From positions 4,382,001 to 4,446,000 of the forward strand of contig NZ_VFNX01000001.1 in NCBI RefSeq assembly GCF_006715785.1: a stretch of DNA of 64,000 nt, written 5' to 3'. This stretch comes from Streptomyces puniciscabiei (GTDB lineage Bacteria > Actinomycetota > Actinomycetes > Streptomycetales > Streptomycetaceae). Shown in pieces: positions 25,140 to 33,417 of the stretch. The notes under the pieces were generated by a model, which was not told where the DNA came from, did no database searches, and saw only the letters and a list, made by a program, of their open reading frames with translations. Each line of letters opens with the position of its first letter. Position 1 is the first letter of the stretch. The translations under genes were made by a program, and so were the position numbers.

Positions 25140-26948
25140 TTACGCGGTGATGCCGAAGTCGTCCTGCTTCGGTGCGGGTGCGGCCTTGGCGACGGCCCGG
25201 GCGGTGATGGCCTTGGAGGCGCGGCCGGAGGCGGCGGACAGTTCGTCGGCGCCGGGTTCGAGGTACCAGGGGCGCAGGTCGAGCATGGCGGCGCGCATGC
25301 CGGTGGCGAAGCACAGCGCGGTGCCCTTGGGCAGGGCGCGGATGGCGTCGGCCGGCATGATCCGTTCCTGGCGCATGCTGACGCTGGTGGAGGTGCCGGA
25401 GTCCGAGGTGGAGGTGGACTTGGTCTCCACGTCGTGGTCACCGATCAGCCGGGAGAGCTTGTCGGCGAAGTCAGGGTCGTCGATGCCGGAGCCGATGACC
25501 TTGATGGTGGAGGCGGACCACATGGCGTCCATGCCAGCATCCCCCCAGACCTTCTGGCCCTGGCGGTAGGACTGCAGGATGGTGATCGGGATGATGCCGC
25601 GGGATCCGAGGTGGGAGTACAGGTCCGGCAGGTCCGAGATCTTGCACACGTTGGCGGCCTCGTCGAGGATCGCGAGCATCGGCGGGTCGAGACGTCCGCC
25701 GGCGCGTTCGGCCTGAGCGGTCGCGGCCCGCATCACCGAGTCCGCGCATGCCGCGATCAGCGCGCTCGCGCCACCACCGCCGTCCTTCGACAGCAGGTAG
25801 AGGGTGTCGCGGGACGTGACGAACTCGGACGGCCGGAACTCGGGCACGTCCTTCTGCGGGGTGACCCAGGCGGCGATCTCGGAGTTCAGGAGCGCGGCGG
25901 CGTACTGGCGGGCGGTCTCAAAGATGCCGTCGCGGGTCTCGGGCGGGCCTTCGACCGTGCCCTTGAGCTGTGCGGCGACGGCGGTGAACTGGTGGTCGCG
26001 CAGGATGTCCAGCGGCGTGCGGTCGGCGGGGAAGGCCAGCCACTGCATGACATCGGTGATCGGCCGTTCGTCCAGGGCCGCGGCCAGGAACAGTTGGGAG
26101 AGGATGTTGGATCCGGCCTTGGACCAGAAGTCTCCCTGCTGGGAGGCGTCGACGGAGGCGGCGAGGAAGTGCCCGGCGAGCCGGCCGGCGCCTTCGAGGG
26201 TCTTGGCGTCAGCAAGCGGGTTCCACCACATCTCCCGCTTCGCGTGGGCGATTTGCTGCGGGTCCATCGACCAGGTCCGGCCGACCTTGGCTCGCGCTTC
26301 GAGGGTGGCGGTGTAAGCGTCGCCGGCGGCCTTGTTGGAGGTCAGCAGGACCGGGCCGGGGGCACCCAGGATGGAGGGGATGGCCAGGCTGGTGGTCTTG
26401 CCGGAACGGGGCGCCATGATGGCGACCGCTACGTCCTCGTAGCCCATGCGGACTTCGCGGCGGGTGCCCTGGATGTTGCCGAGCAGGATGCCGGTGTCGG
26501 CCGCCTGGATGGTCTTGGCGTCCTTCAGGCTCGGGCGCAGGGAGCGGGCCTTGGCGGTGATGGCTTTGGCGAGCAGGGGCTCGATGTCCTTGGGCTTCGC
26601 CATCCCGGCGACCTTCTTCTTCCGCCCGCCGCTGCCGCCGTGGTGCTGTGACCAGAGCACGGCGCCGACGACGCCCAGGGCGATCAGGACCGCGCCGGGG
26701 ACGATGCGTGCACCGACCAGCAGCGCCGTATCCCCCAGGTGGGGCCAGAGACGGTTGGGGTGGAGGAGGGCTTCGACGGGCTGGTACGGGGCCCAGGGGC
26801 CGGAGTCGGTGAGCCATGCGGTGGTGTTGCCGCCGAGCCAGGCGAGGTTGGCGAGCGGGACGGCGATGGCCATGGCGCCGAGCAGGACGCGGAAGGCTAT
26901 GTCGTAGCCGTCGGTGCTGCTGCCGGAGGGGGCGGGGGTGTTGGGCAA
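25140..26948 (-). CDS. VirD4/TraG-type conjugative coupling ATPase
   Basis: A 602-residue protein with two N-terminal membrane segments (about residues 18-40 and 74-100). The cytoplasmic ATPase follows: Walker A APRSGKTTS (179-187), Walker B PMLAILDEAANV, and typical coupling-protein segments (FWSKAGSNILSQLFLAAALD, LQSYRQGQKVWG). It would link the relaxosome to a type IV secretion channel during conjugation. The start TTG 26946-26948 is the most upstream candidate in the frame and has no strong ribosome site. Together with the VirB4-like, SCO6880 and TrbL-like genes it defines a single-stranded-DNA-type transfer system, unlike the TraB/FtsK system of small streptomycete plasmids. Confidence 0.85.
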   Translation of the reverse strand: MPNTPAPSGSSTDGYDIAFRVLLGAMAIAVPLANLAWLGGNTTAWLTDSGPWAPYQPVEALLHPNRLWPHLGDTALLVGARIVPGAVLIALGVVGAVLWSQHHGGSGGRKKKVAGMAKPKDIEPLLAKAITAKARSLRPSLKDAKTIQAADTGILLGNIQGTRREVRMGYEDVAVAIMAPRSGKTTSLAIPSILGAPGPVLLTSNKAAGDAYTATLEARAKVGRTWSMDPQQIAHAKREMWWNPLADAKTLEGAGRLAGHFLAASVDASQQGDFWSKAGSNILSQLFLAAALDERPITDVMQWLAFPADRTPLDILRDHQFTAVAAQLKGTVEGPPETRDGIFETARQYAAALLNSEIAAWVTPQKDVPEFRPSEFVTSRDTLYLLSKDGGGGASALIAACADSVMRAATAQAERAGGRLDPPMLAILDEAANVCKISDLPDLYSHLGSRGIIPITILQSYRQGQKVWGDAGMDAMWSASTIKVIGSGIDDPDFADKLSRLIGDHDVETKSTSTSDSGTSTSVSMRQERIMPADAIRALPKGTALCFATGMRAAMLDLRPWYLEPGADELSAASGRASKAITARAVAKAAPAPKQDDFGITA

Positions 26949-26984
26949 GAGGGCGCTTCCAGGGGGTGGTCGGGAGGGCGACGG

Positions 26985-27740
26985 TCAGCGGGTGCGGCGG
27001 GGGGCCGGCACGCGCGGTGGCTTCGGGACGGGCGTGTTCGAGGCGGCGTCCGTTCGCCGGGCGGCCAGGGCCGCGATGCGCTGCTCCAGTGCGAAGGCGA
27101 TGTCCCCGACCGGCAGCTGCACGGTGCGCGTGAGCGCGTGGTCGCGGGCGAGTGCGGGGACGCGGCCGGGAGAGCGGCGCACCGGTGTCGGGTCGGCGAG
27201 GGCCTGTGCGAAGGCGGCGACCAGGTGCTGCGGTGTGGTGTTGCTGAGGTAAGCCCGCCAGATGAGGCCGCCCTCGTCCTGGTCGAGGCGGGCGTCGGCG
27301 AACCACGGGCCGTCCTCGCCCACGTGCTCGAGGGCGGCGATACGGTCGGGCGAGGCCAGGCTCTCGCCGGCGGTGTGCCACCCCGCCCGCCGCAGCACGT
27401 CGTAGGGCTCGGGCCCGGAGGCCGGCGGTGTGGGGGCGGTCAGGGCGTCGGTGAGGGCGGCGATGATCTCGACCGGGGTGCGGGCGTCGAAGGTCGCCGA
27501 CCAGGCCGGCTGGTCGCCGGAGCGGGCGTGGCGCACGGTCCACCACGGCTCGTCCGGGTCGGGATCGATGTGCAGGGTGGCCTGCTGGTCTGGGCTGGTG
27601 AGGATGACGCGGGGCATCAGCGGGTCGTGCCCGTAGCTCCAGCCGCAGGCGCGGTGCAGCGGGACGGTGACCCAGGCGGGGTCGCCGCCGCCGGCGAGGT
27701 AGCGGGGGGAGATGAGCGCCTGCTCGATGGTCTCGTGCAC
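26985..27740 (-). CDS. DUF317 protein (251 aa)
   Basis: GTG at 27738-27740 with a GGAGGTGAG site that overlaps the stop of the upstream gene. Two DUF317 units are visible. Both contain the domain's landmarks: YLAGGGDPAWV, LTSPDQQATL, EPWWTVRH, then TPVEIIAALTDAL, and again ALEHVGEDGPWFADA, TTPQHLVAAFAQALADPTPV. The tail is Pro/Arg-rich. DUF317 proteins are abundant in Streptomyces mobile elements and of unknown function. A strong upstream link (shared stop and ribosome site) ties it to the preceding gene. Confidence 0.75.
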   Translation of the reverse strand: MHETIEQALISPRYLAGGGDPAWVTVPLHRACGWSYGHDPLMPRVILTSPDQQATLHIDPDPDEPWWTVRHARSGDQPAWSATFDARTPVEIIAALTDALTAPTPPASGPEPYDVLRRAGWHTAGESLASPDRIAALEHVGEDGPWFADARLDQDEGGLIWRAYLSNTTPQHLVAAFAQALADPTPVRRSPGRVPALARDHALTRTVQLPVGDIAFALEQRIAALAARRTDAASNTPVPKPPRVPAPRRTR

Positions 27741-27745
27741 GCGCC

Positions 27746-28342
27746 TCACCTCCGTACCGGGCCGCTGCGGCCGGTCGAGCGGACGGAGGTCGCGGTCGGC
27801 GGTGGGGCCAGGGGCGAGGGGGCGTGCCGGGCGGCGGCGTTGATGTCGCCAAGGACGTGGCCGTGGGTGGCCCAGTCGTCGAGGTAGCTCCAGCACTCGG
27901 CGTGATGTTCGGCGAGGGCGTCGTCGAAGGCCGCAGTACCGGGCCGGGCGTGAAGCGGAAGGCTGTCGCGGGTCTGCTCCCACTGGTCGTGCAGCGCGTC
28001 GAGGTGGTCGAGGGCGGCGTGCAGGACGCCCAGCTGCCAGGCCCAGCGGTTCTGTACGGCGTGGGCGGGCAGGTGTGCGAGCTGCGTCTCGGCCGTGGCG
28101 AGCAGGTGACGGGCGCCGGGGCGGACGGTTTCGAACGCGGCGGCGGTGTCGGCGTCGCGCTGGCTGGCGCGCAGGCCGTAGGCGGTCTCGTCGTGGGGCC
28201 AGCCGTCGGGGTCGGTGTGCTCGTCGGAGTAGGCGTCCCAGGAGTCGAGGATCTTCTTGCTGTCGTCGAGGAAGCCGTCGAGGTGGTGCAGGACGTCGCG
28301 GTGAGCGGTGGGTTCGAGGGTGATGGTGCGGTCCTTACTCAG
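27746..28342 (-). CDS. Hypothetical helical protein with probable CTG start
   Basis: A fully open minus frame of 198 residues with strong coding character (HRDVLHHLDGFLDDSKKILD, HLLATAETQLAHLPAHAV, LGVLHAALDHLDALHDQWEQ) and no ATG/GTG/TTG near its beginning. The CTG at 28340-28342 overlaps the stop of the upstream DUF317 gene as CTGA, mirroring the GTGA/ATGA couplings in this array. The stop TGA lies in the ribosome site of the next gene. The helical protein fills what would otherwise be a 600-base hole between two coupled genes. Function is unknown. Confidence 0.7.
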   Translation of the reverse strand: MSKDRTITLEPTAHRDVLHHLDGFLDDSKKILDSWDAYSDEHTDPDGWPHDETAYGLRASQRDADTAAAFETVRPGARHLLATAETQLAHLPAHAVQNRWAWQLGVLHAALDHLDALHDQWEQTRDSLPLHARPGTAAFDDALAEHHAECWSYLDDWATHGHVLGDINAAARHAPSPLAPPPTATSVRSTGRSGPVRR

Positions 28343-29160
28343 CGGTGCGCGGTCGCACGGGTGGTGCTGGTCTTCGCCGGGGCTGCCGTGGTTTTCGGCT
28401 GCCGGCGGCGGGCGGCGCGCGCCTGGGCGCGCAAGGCGTCGAGCCGGGCGGTGTGCGCTGCGACGACCTGCTGCGGCGTGAGGGGGCTCGGCTGTTGCAC
28501 GACGCTGTAGTGGGCGGTGCGGTCGTACATGCCGCGCTGGAGGGGGGCTGGGTCGGCGAGCGCGGTGACGAAGGCGTTGACCAGGTGAGCGGGGGTGCGG
28601 CTGTCGAACCAGGCGTGCCAGATCCGCGGGCCCCTCGGGGTGCCGTATCCCGGCTCGCAGGTTTCCACGTTCCAGCGCGCCGGTTCACAATCCCCCAGAT
28701 CGCGCCGCAGCAGCAGTTCTACGTGGCACATCCCGTCCGGTGAGCGCGCCGCGTGGGTGTCCAGCTGCCAGCCTGCTGACTCCAATACCTGGAAGGGGCT
28801 GGGCTGTTCGCGGGGTGGTGGGGTGATGAGGGCGTCGGTGAGGCTGCCGAGGAGTTCGGCGGGCACGAGTTCGCCGAACTCCGCGTACCAGCCGGGCTCG
28901 GTGCCGGTGGGTTCGGCCCGCAGCCGCCACCAGGCGGAGGTGGCGGACTGCGGGTCGAACTGGAGGCTGTGCCGGTGGTCGGGGCTGCGAAGGACGATCT
29001 CGGGGCTGAGCGGGTCGGAGGTGTGGGTCCAGCCAGCTGCGGCCAGGCCGTGGGTGACGTGGCGGCCGTCTCCGGGGCCGGCCAGGTGGCGGGGGCCGGT
29101 GTCGAAGGGGATTCGCCAGGCGTGGGTTTCGGCGAAGGCGGCGAGCTGCCGTTCGCTCAC
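28339..29160 (-). CDS. DUF317 protein (273 aa)
   Basis: GTG at 29158-29160 overlaps the upstream stop (GTGA). The DUF317 pattern occurs twice: HLAGPGDGRHV, RSPDHRHSLQFDP, SAWWRLRAEP, ELLGSLTDALITPPP, then LESAGWQLDTHAARSPDGM and TPAHLVNAFVTALADPAPL. A basic coiled tail follows (LDALRAQARAARRRQPKT). It is probably DNA- or protein-binding within the element, but this is unproven. Its stop is overlapped by the CTG-started gene. Confidence 0.75.
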   Translation of the reverse strand: MSERQLAAFAETHAWRIPFDTGPRHLAGPGDGRHVTHGLAAAGWTHTSDPLSPEIVLRSPDHRHSLQFDPQSATSAWWRLRAEPTGTEPGWYAEFGELVPAELLGSLTDALITPPPREQPSPFQVLESAGWQLDTHAARSPDGMCHVELLLRRDLGDCEPARWNVETCEPGYGTPRGPRIWHAWFDSRTPAHLVNAFVTALADPAPLQRGMYDRTAHYSVVQQPSPLTPQQVVAAHTARLDALRAQARAARRRQPKTTAAPAKTSTTRATAHR

Positions 29161-29513
29161 CGGCACCGGCAGCACCCCGGGGCGGTCGTCGGGGTCTTCG
29201 CAGACAGGTTGCGCAGGTCGTCGAGGACGTAGTGGAGGGTGTGCTGGTCGCTCTGCTCCCATGCCGCAGAGCGCAACTCGGAGACCAGCAGGGCGGCTTC
29301 GGCCGTGTGCGGGATGCCGGGGTGGTTCTGCACGGCGCGGGCGAGGGCACGCAGGGTGTCGCCGAGCTGGACGGGGATGCCGGTGTACTCGTCCAGCAGC
29401 GGCTCGACGAGCGCGAGGGCCTCGTCGAGGTCGGCGCCCTCGCGCAGATATTCGGTCAGGTCGCAGAGCGTTTCGGTGGCGGTGCGGATGGTGTCCGGGG
29501 TGAGTGCGGGCAC
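29157..29513 (-). CDS. Small helical protein (118 aa)
   Basis: GTG at 29511-29513 with GAGGAG four bases upstream. The protein is acidic and helical (LCDLTEYLREGADLDEALAL, LGDTLRALARAVQNHPG, HTLHYVLDDLRNLSAK) and ends CCRCR. It is coupled to the DUF317 gene downstream by a GTGA overlap. Function is unknown. Confidence 0.6.
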   Translation of the reverse strand: MPALTPDTIRTATETLCDLTEYLREGADLDEALALVEPLLDEYTGIPVQLGDTLRALARAVQNHPGIPHTAEAALLVSELRSAAWEQSDQHTLHYVLDDLRNLSAKTPTTAPGCCRCR

Positions 29514-29542
29514 AGGACTCCTCGGTGGCGGGATGGTGGGGT

Positions 29543-30346
29543 TCAGCGGCGGGCGCGGGCGCCGCCGGCGTGGGCATACGGACGGGCGGTGGTGCGGGGA
29601 CGGTTGCCGCGGACGGAGTTGCGGGCCCAGGTAGCGGCGCGGGCGGCGGTGATCCGGGTCTGCTGCCAGGCGCTGAGCTGGGAGGGCAAGACGGAGACGG
29701 AGGTGGTGCGAATCTGTGCGCTGTGCGGGACGCGTCCGCGCGGGCGCATCACCGGCTCGGGACTGGCCAGGGCGGCGGAGAAGGCTTGCACGAGGTGCAT
29801 CGGGGTGGTGGCGCTGAAACTCGCGGTCCACCCGTTGCCTTGCTGGTCCCGTGCTCCGGACCACCACATCGCGCTGCCGCGTCCGTCCTGGTGGAACTGC
29901 ATCCACGCCGATCCGTCCGGGCTGGTCGCGGTGTAGTGCCCCGCGTTGGGTTGAGTGCTCCAGTGCTGGTCCTGGAGCGGTTCCCACACGTTGGGGGCGT
30001 GGGCGGAGCGGGGGCGGGTGAGAGCGTCGGTCAGCCCGGCGACGATCTCCACCGGCGTCTGCCGGCCGAGCGTCGCCCACCACTCCTCCTGCTGCCCGGT
30101 CGCCTTGCCGTGGATGGTCCACCCGCCCGGCTGGATATAGGGGTCGTAGCTGATGCGAACGGCGCGGTCGGGGCTCTCCATGAGCAGCGGACCGCCCGGC
30201 TTGGAGGCATCACGCCAGCCGGAGGCGCGCAGGAACTCTGAGACGTGGCGCAGGTCGCCGCCGCCGGCGAGGGCGCGGGGCTCGACGAGGTAATGCTGTT
30301 CGGCTTGCTCGCCCGGGCCCCAGCCCTGCCACTGCTTCCTGCTCAT
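29543..30346 (-). CDS. DUF317 protein (267 aa)
   Basis: ATG at 30344-30346, overlapping the upstream stop as ATGA. It has two DUF317 units (LAGGGDLRHVSEFLRASGW, MESPDRAVRISYDPYIQPGG, TPVEIVAGLTDALTRP; then YTATSPDGSAWMQFHQDG, TPMHLVQAFSAALASPEPV) and a basic C-terminal tail. It is the closest in layout to the DUF317 proteins at 26985 and 28339, so these are paralogues within one operon. Confidence 0.75.
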   Translation of the reverse strand: MSRKQWQGWGPGEQAEQHYLVEPRALAGGGDLRHVSEFLRASGWRDASKPGGPLLMESPDRAVRISYDPYIQPGGWTIHGKATGQQEEWWATLGRQTPVEIVAGLTDALTRPRSAHAPNVWEPLQDQHWSTQPNAGHYTATSPDGSAWMQFHQDGRGSAMWWSGARDQQGNGWTASFSATTPMHLVQAFSAALASPEPVMRPRGRVPHSAQIRTTSVSVLPSQLSAWQQTRITAARAATWARNSVRGNRPRTTARPYAHAGGARARR

Positions 30347-30726
30347 CGGCGCCGCCGGATGACGAGCGGGGCGGGCTGTGGCGGCTGCGCAGTCCCGACG
30401 CCGGTGAGGGTGCTGACCTGGTGCAGGTGGTCGTGGTGTTCGTCCAGGTCCCCGCCGATGGCGTCGAGTTCATTGGCGGCGCGCCCGAGGGCGAGCCACA
30501 CCTCCGGCGGCAGCGCGCCGCGCTCGGCTTGGACCTTGGCGAACACGCTGCTGGTGGCGACCAGGCGGGTGACGCCGCCGAGGACTCCGTCTTCGGCGTC
30601 CACCACGCGGGCGATGACCTGCGTGGCCTGATGCGGGGGGAGGTGTGCGAGGTGGTCGGCGAGCTGGCCGAGCTGACGGGTGATCTCATCAGCCAGGCGC
30701 AGCGGGTACGAGATGGGGTCGGGCAT
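30343..30726 (-). CDS. Small helical protein (127 aa)
   Basis: ATG at 30724-30726 with AGGAGG six bases upstream, so this is probably the first gene of a sub-operon. The helical protein (DEITRQLGQLADHLAHLPPH, EVWLALGRAANELDAIGGDL, DEHHDHLHQVSTLTG) has no recognised motif. It resembles small partner-type proteins found throughout such elements. It is coupled by ATGA to the DUF317 gene. Confidence 0.6.
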   Translation of the reverse strand: MPDPISYPLRLADEITRQLGQLADHLAHLPPHQATQVIARVVDAEDGVLGGVTRLVATSSVFAKVQAERGALPPEVWLALGRAANELDAIGGDLDEHHDHLHQVSTLTGVGTAQPPQPAPLVIRRRR

Positions 30727-31082
30727 GCTCCTCCTGGGCAGGGGGTTGGGGATCAGCGGTGGTGGCCGGTGCGCCCGGCATCGCCGGGGAGCGCCTCGGG
30801 GCGTGCGCCAGCCAGAGGGTGCGGGCCAGTGGGTATGCAGGTGCGCAGGTAGGGGCGGAACAGCGCTGTCGCGAGGCGTGGGGTGAGATGCCGACGGATC
30901 GGTGGTGGAGTATGGGGTGTTACAGGGTTCTCCGGTCGGGGATGCGGGCGGGCGGCCCCGGCCCGGGTGCCGGGGCCGCCGATCGGTGCTACCGGCCGCG
31001 CCGGACGGCAGGGCGGGCATTGATGCTGCCGACGCCGGCCATTGGCTGCGCTACGGGGCGGTTGCGCGCGAGGAGGATCTCC
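30727..31082. other. Intergenic region with a strong hairpin
   Basis: These 356 bases hold no supported gene. A terminator-like hairpin lies at 30952-30979. A stretch at 30888-30945 loosely resembles the three-copy regulatory block but lacks its TTGGCCAA core, so it is not counted. Confidence 0.45.
30952..30979 (-). terminator. GC-rich hairpin terminator
   Basis: A perfect 11-bp stem (30952-30962 with 30969-30979) and 6-base loop lie about 100 bases past the stop of the 31083-31835 gene, before the start of the next sub-operon. Confidence 0.65.
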
Positions 31083-31835
31083 TCATCGGCCCCTGATAGC
31101 CGACGCGCGAGCCGGGGCCGGCGGCGGCGCAGGCGGTGTCGCGGTGGGCGCGATCCGGCCGGAAGGGTGCTGCAGCGCGGTGGCGATGCCGCAGGCGTCG
31201 AGCTGCCAGCCTGCCGCGCGTACGGCCCGGGCCTGCACCGCTGTGTCGTCGCCGCTGAGCCGGTATATGCCCGTCTGCAGGTCGTGGACGAAGCCGTTGG
31301 CGGCCAGCACGGCGGCGGCCATTTCGCCGGCGGGAGCGGCGGCGAGGCTGCCGTCGGACTGCCAGGTCAAAACGACGCGGTCCGGCTGCGAGGGCTGGAC
31401 GTCGGCGCGGGCGTTATGGCGGGCCTGGGCGAGGGCTGCGTCGTAGCGAGCCAGCAGGTCGCCGGCGACCAGCTCGGCGCTGTGGAACGGATCATCGCTC
31501 ACGGCGATGCCGTTGGGTTCACGGATGCCGCGGTACGCCTCGTCGGGGAGGCTGGCAGGGGCGATGGCGGCGATGAGGAATCCGTCGCGCTTGTCGTGCC
31601 GGTCGAGTACGGCAAGCTGAGCACCGTCCGTGCGGGTCAGGACGGCTGCCTCGCGGAGGGGATGCTGGGCGAGGGACTCGGCGACGAGGTCCATGTCCCA
31701 GATGCGGTCGGCCAGTTCGGCGAGATCGTCCTTGTGCGCGGTGGGGTGGTGGGTGCTGGTCCAGGTGTCGGGGAGTTCGCCGGCGAGGACGTCGGCGAAC
31801 GAGGCGAGGCGCCCGGAATCTTCGTGGTCGTGCAA
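31083..31835 (-). CDS. Conserved element protein, paralogue of 40809-41585
   Basis: A 250-residue protein from TTG 31833-31835 with AAGGA five bases upstream. It shares with the 40809-41585 gene a common order of segments: SFADVLAGELPDTWTSTHH, LADRIWDMDLVAESL, LAVLDRHDKRDGFLIAAIAP, REPNGIAVSDDP, and a C-terminal helix with an NGFVHDLQTGIYRL turn. The family is common in streptomycete elements and has no known function. It ends in a Pro/Ala-rich tail. Confidence 0.65.
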   Translation of the reverse strand: MHDHEDSGRLASFADVLAGELPDTWTSTHHPTAHKDDLAELADRIWDMDLVAESLAQHPLREAAVLTRTDGAQLAVLDRHDKRDGFLIAAIAPASLPDEAYRGIREPNGIAVSDDPFHSAELVAGDLLARYDAALAQARHNARADVQPSQPDRVVLTWQSDGSLAAAPAGEMAAAVLAANGFVHDLQTGIYRLSGDDTAVQARAVRAAGWQLDACGIATALQHPSGRIAPTATPPAPPPAPARASAIRGR

Positions 31836-31863
31836 TGGTGTCCTTGAACGAGGTGGGGCGGGG

Positions 31864-32286
31864 TCAGCGGCGCACCCGCGAGGCCACGGGCGGCGGGGGC
31901 GCGACGGGAGCGGAGCGCGGCGGCGGTGGGCAGGCGCACACGGCGGACCGTTCACGCTCGTGGGCGGGGACCTGTTCGCTGCAGGTGCTGCGGCCGTGGT
32001 GCGGGGCGTGCCGGTCGGCGAGCGCGTCGCGGGTGTGGGCGAGGTCGGTACGGATGACGTGCAGCCGTTCGTCGGCGAGGTAGCGCAGGCGCCGGGCGAT
32101 GTGCGCATCGGCCGCATCACCGAGGCCGTCGTGGAACTCGGCCGTGGCGGTGAGGATCTGGTCGATGGCGGCGAGGATGCCGTCGTGGGAGGCGGTCAGC
32201 TCGGTGAGTGCGCCGGCGGCCTCGTCGGTGGTGGTGGCCTGGCGGATGCGCTCGGCGAGCTGGGCGACCGCAGCGCCGAGGGGCAG
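31864..32286 (-). CDS. Hypothetical helical protein, start uncertain
   Basis: The frame is strongly coding (GAAVAQLAERIRQATTTDEA, ASHDGILAAIDQILTATAEF, RYLADERLHVIRTDLAHTRD) and ends in a Cys/Pro-rich tail. No ATG/GTG/TTG occurs between the upstream stop and the coding region. CTG at 32284-32286 is the first usable near-cognate start but lacks a ribosome site; the frame is open to at least 32340. Function is unknown. Confidence 0.5.
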   Translation of the reverse strand: MPLGAAVAQLAERIRQATTTDEAAGALTELTASHDGILAAIDQILTATAEFHDGLGDAADAHIARRLRYLADERLHVIRTDLAHTRDALADRHAPHHGRSTCSEQVPAHERERSAVCACPPPPRSAPVAPPPPVASRVRR

Positions 32287-32326
32287 GTCGCGGGGCCGGG
32301 CGGCGGTCGGTGTCGAAGCCGAGGTC

Positions 32327-32563
32327 TCAGTCGACGTGGTAGCCGACGGCCCGAAGCCGGGCCACGGCCTCAGCCGCCAGCTGCCTCTCGTCGTCCTCGT
32401 CAAGGCCGGTGGGAGCGCGGTGGTAGGACTCGTGGACGCGGACCACGGGGATGAAGCCCGCGCGCTGCAGGACGCTGTGAGCCTCGGCATCTCCGCCGCG
32501 GGCGAGGACCTCCTCAGAGTGCGGGTCCCGGTGGATGGTCAGGAACCGGTCGGCAAGGGGCAA
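32327..32563 (-). CDS. Small protein (78 aa)
   Basis: TTG at 32561-32563 with AGGAGA ten bases upstream. The sequence (RFLTIHRDPHSEEVLARGGD, HSVLQRAGFIPVVRVHESYH, ERQLAAEAVARLRAVGYHV) is of the small DUF317-neighbour type that pairs with the element's relaxase-like protein. No function is assigned. Confidence 0.55.
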   Translation of the reverse strand: MPLADRFLTIHRDPHSEEVLARGGDAEAHSVLQRAGFIPVVRVHESYHRAPTGLDEDDERQLAAEAVARLRAVGYHVD

Positions 32564-32577
32564 AGGGAACGTTTCTC

Positions 32578-33417
32578 CTACGGTGATCGTCGTGCGGTGG
32601 CCCGGGCAGCGGCCGGTGCCGGAGTGGCAGTGCGCGGGCGGGGCGCGGTGGTGAGGTGGGCGGCCGTGGCGTCGAGGTCCTGCTGGATGCCGTGGAGGCG
32701 GTAGGCGATCAGCTCCAGGCGGTGGGCCGCGTCGGCTCCGGCGCCGCCGGGGTGGCGGGCGATGCGGTGGGCGGTGTGTTCGACCAGGCCCCGTACGGCG
32801 GCCAGCGGGCCGGAATGCTCATCGGCGAGCTGGGTGAGGACTTCCGCGAGCTGGGCCGAGGCCGTCGGCACCGATCGGGCCTGGGGTGCGGGAGCGATCA
32901 GGTGCAGGTCCTGCTCGATGCGGCGAGCCTCGTGCGCGAGACGTCGCCCAAGGTCAGCGGGCTGCTGCTGCCAAGAGCCGTCGAGCCTGATCAGGTTGGC
33001 GATCACATCGAGGCGCCCGGGTTTGCCCTGCACCGCGATCCAGTGGCAGCCGCCTGTGTCGCCGGGCCTCTCGACGCCGGCGGCACGGGCCAGACGGCGG
33101 GCGGCCTCGGCCCACTCCGCAGCGGCCAGGTCACGGTCGTCGGGATGGAGCCGCACAACGAGGTGGAAGATCGCCCGCCGGTCCCCGCGCGGGCTGGTGG
33201 CGAACGGGTGCTCCAGCAGCGGGTCTTCGAGATGCTCGGCCCACTGGGCCGCAGTCCACGTCGCCTGCTCGTCCTCCAGGGTGTAGGAGTCCAGGCCCGG
33301 CCAGTAAGCGACGACGGAGTGCTCCGGCAGACCCCCCTCGATCGGCACATCCCGTCCCAACGCCTCACTGAGCGGATCGTGCGGGGCGTTGGTCCGCTCG
33401 TTGACGCGTGGGATCAC
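32578..33417 (-). CDS. Relaxase-like protein lacking the HxH motif
   Basis: A 279-residue protein from a GTG that overlaps the upstream stop (GTGA). Its start MIPRVNERT and its middle (HLVVRLHPDDRDLAAAEWAE, GCHWIAVQGKPGRLDVIAN, LIRLDGSW) follow the layout of actinobacterial MobA/VirD2-type relaxases, which read MIP..., a H..-R--PED---T--QW segment, and WVAVRH--DHVHI-AT---DG. Where those enzymes carry the metal-binding HxH, this one has GRLDV. It is therefore probably not a nicking enzyme but a DNA-binding or relaxosome accessory homologue. The comparison is from memory of the family. Confidence 0.55.
   Translation of the reverse strand: MIPRVNERTNAPHDPLSEALGRDVPIEGGLPEHSVVAYWPGLDSYTLEDEQATWTAAQWAEHLEDPLLEHPFATSPRGDRRAIFHLVVRLHPDDRDLAAAEWAEAARRLARAAGVERPGDTGGCHWIAVQGKPGRLDVIANLIRLDGSWQQQPADLGRRLAHEARRIEQDLHLIAPAPQARSVPTASAQLAEVLTQLADEHSGPLAAVRGLVEHTAHRIARHPGGAGADAAHRLELIAYRLHGIQQDLDATAAHLTTAPRPRTATPAPAAARATARRSP

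Noticed and set aside
25056..26651. 531-codon open frame on the plus strand
   Set aside because: It is antisense to the VirD4-like ATPase gene and composed of Gly/Val/Arg-rich shadow sequence typical of high-GC DNA.
30888..30945. Possible fourth copy of the TTGGCCAA regulatory block
   Set aside because: It shares the flanking GCCGAC and TTCTCCGG pieces but lacks the TTGGCCAA core and the 17-base promoter spacing.
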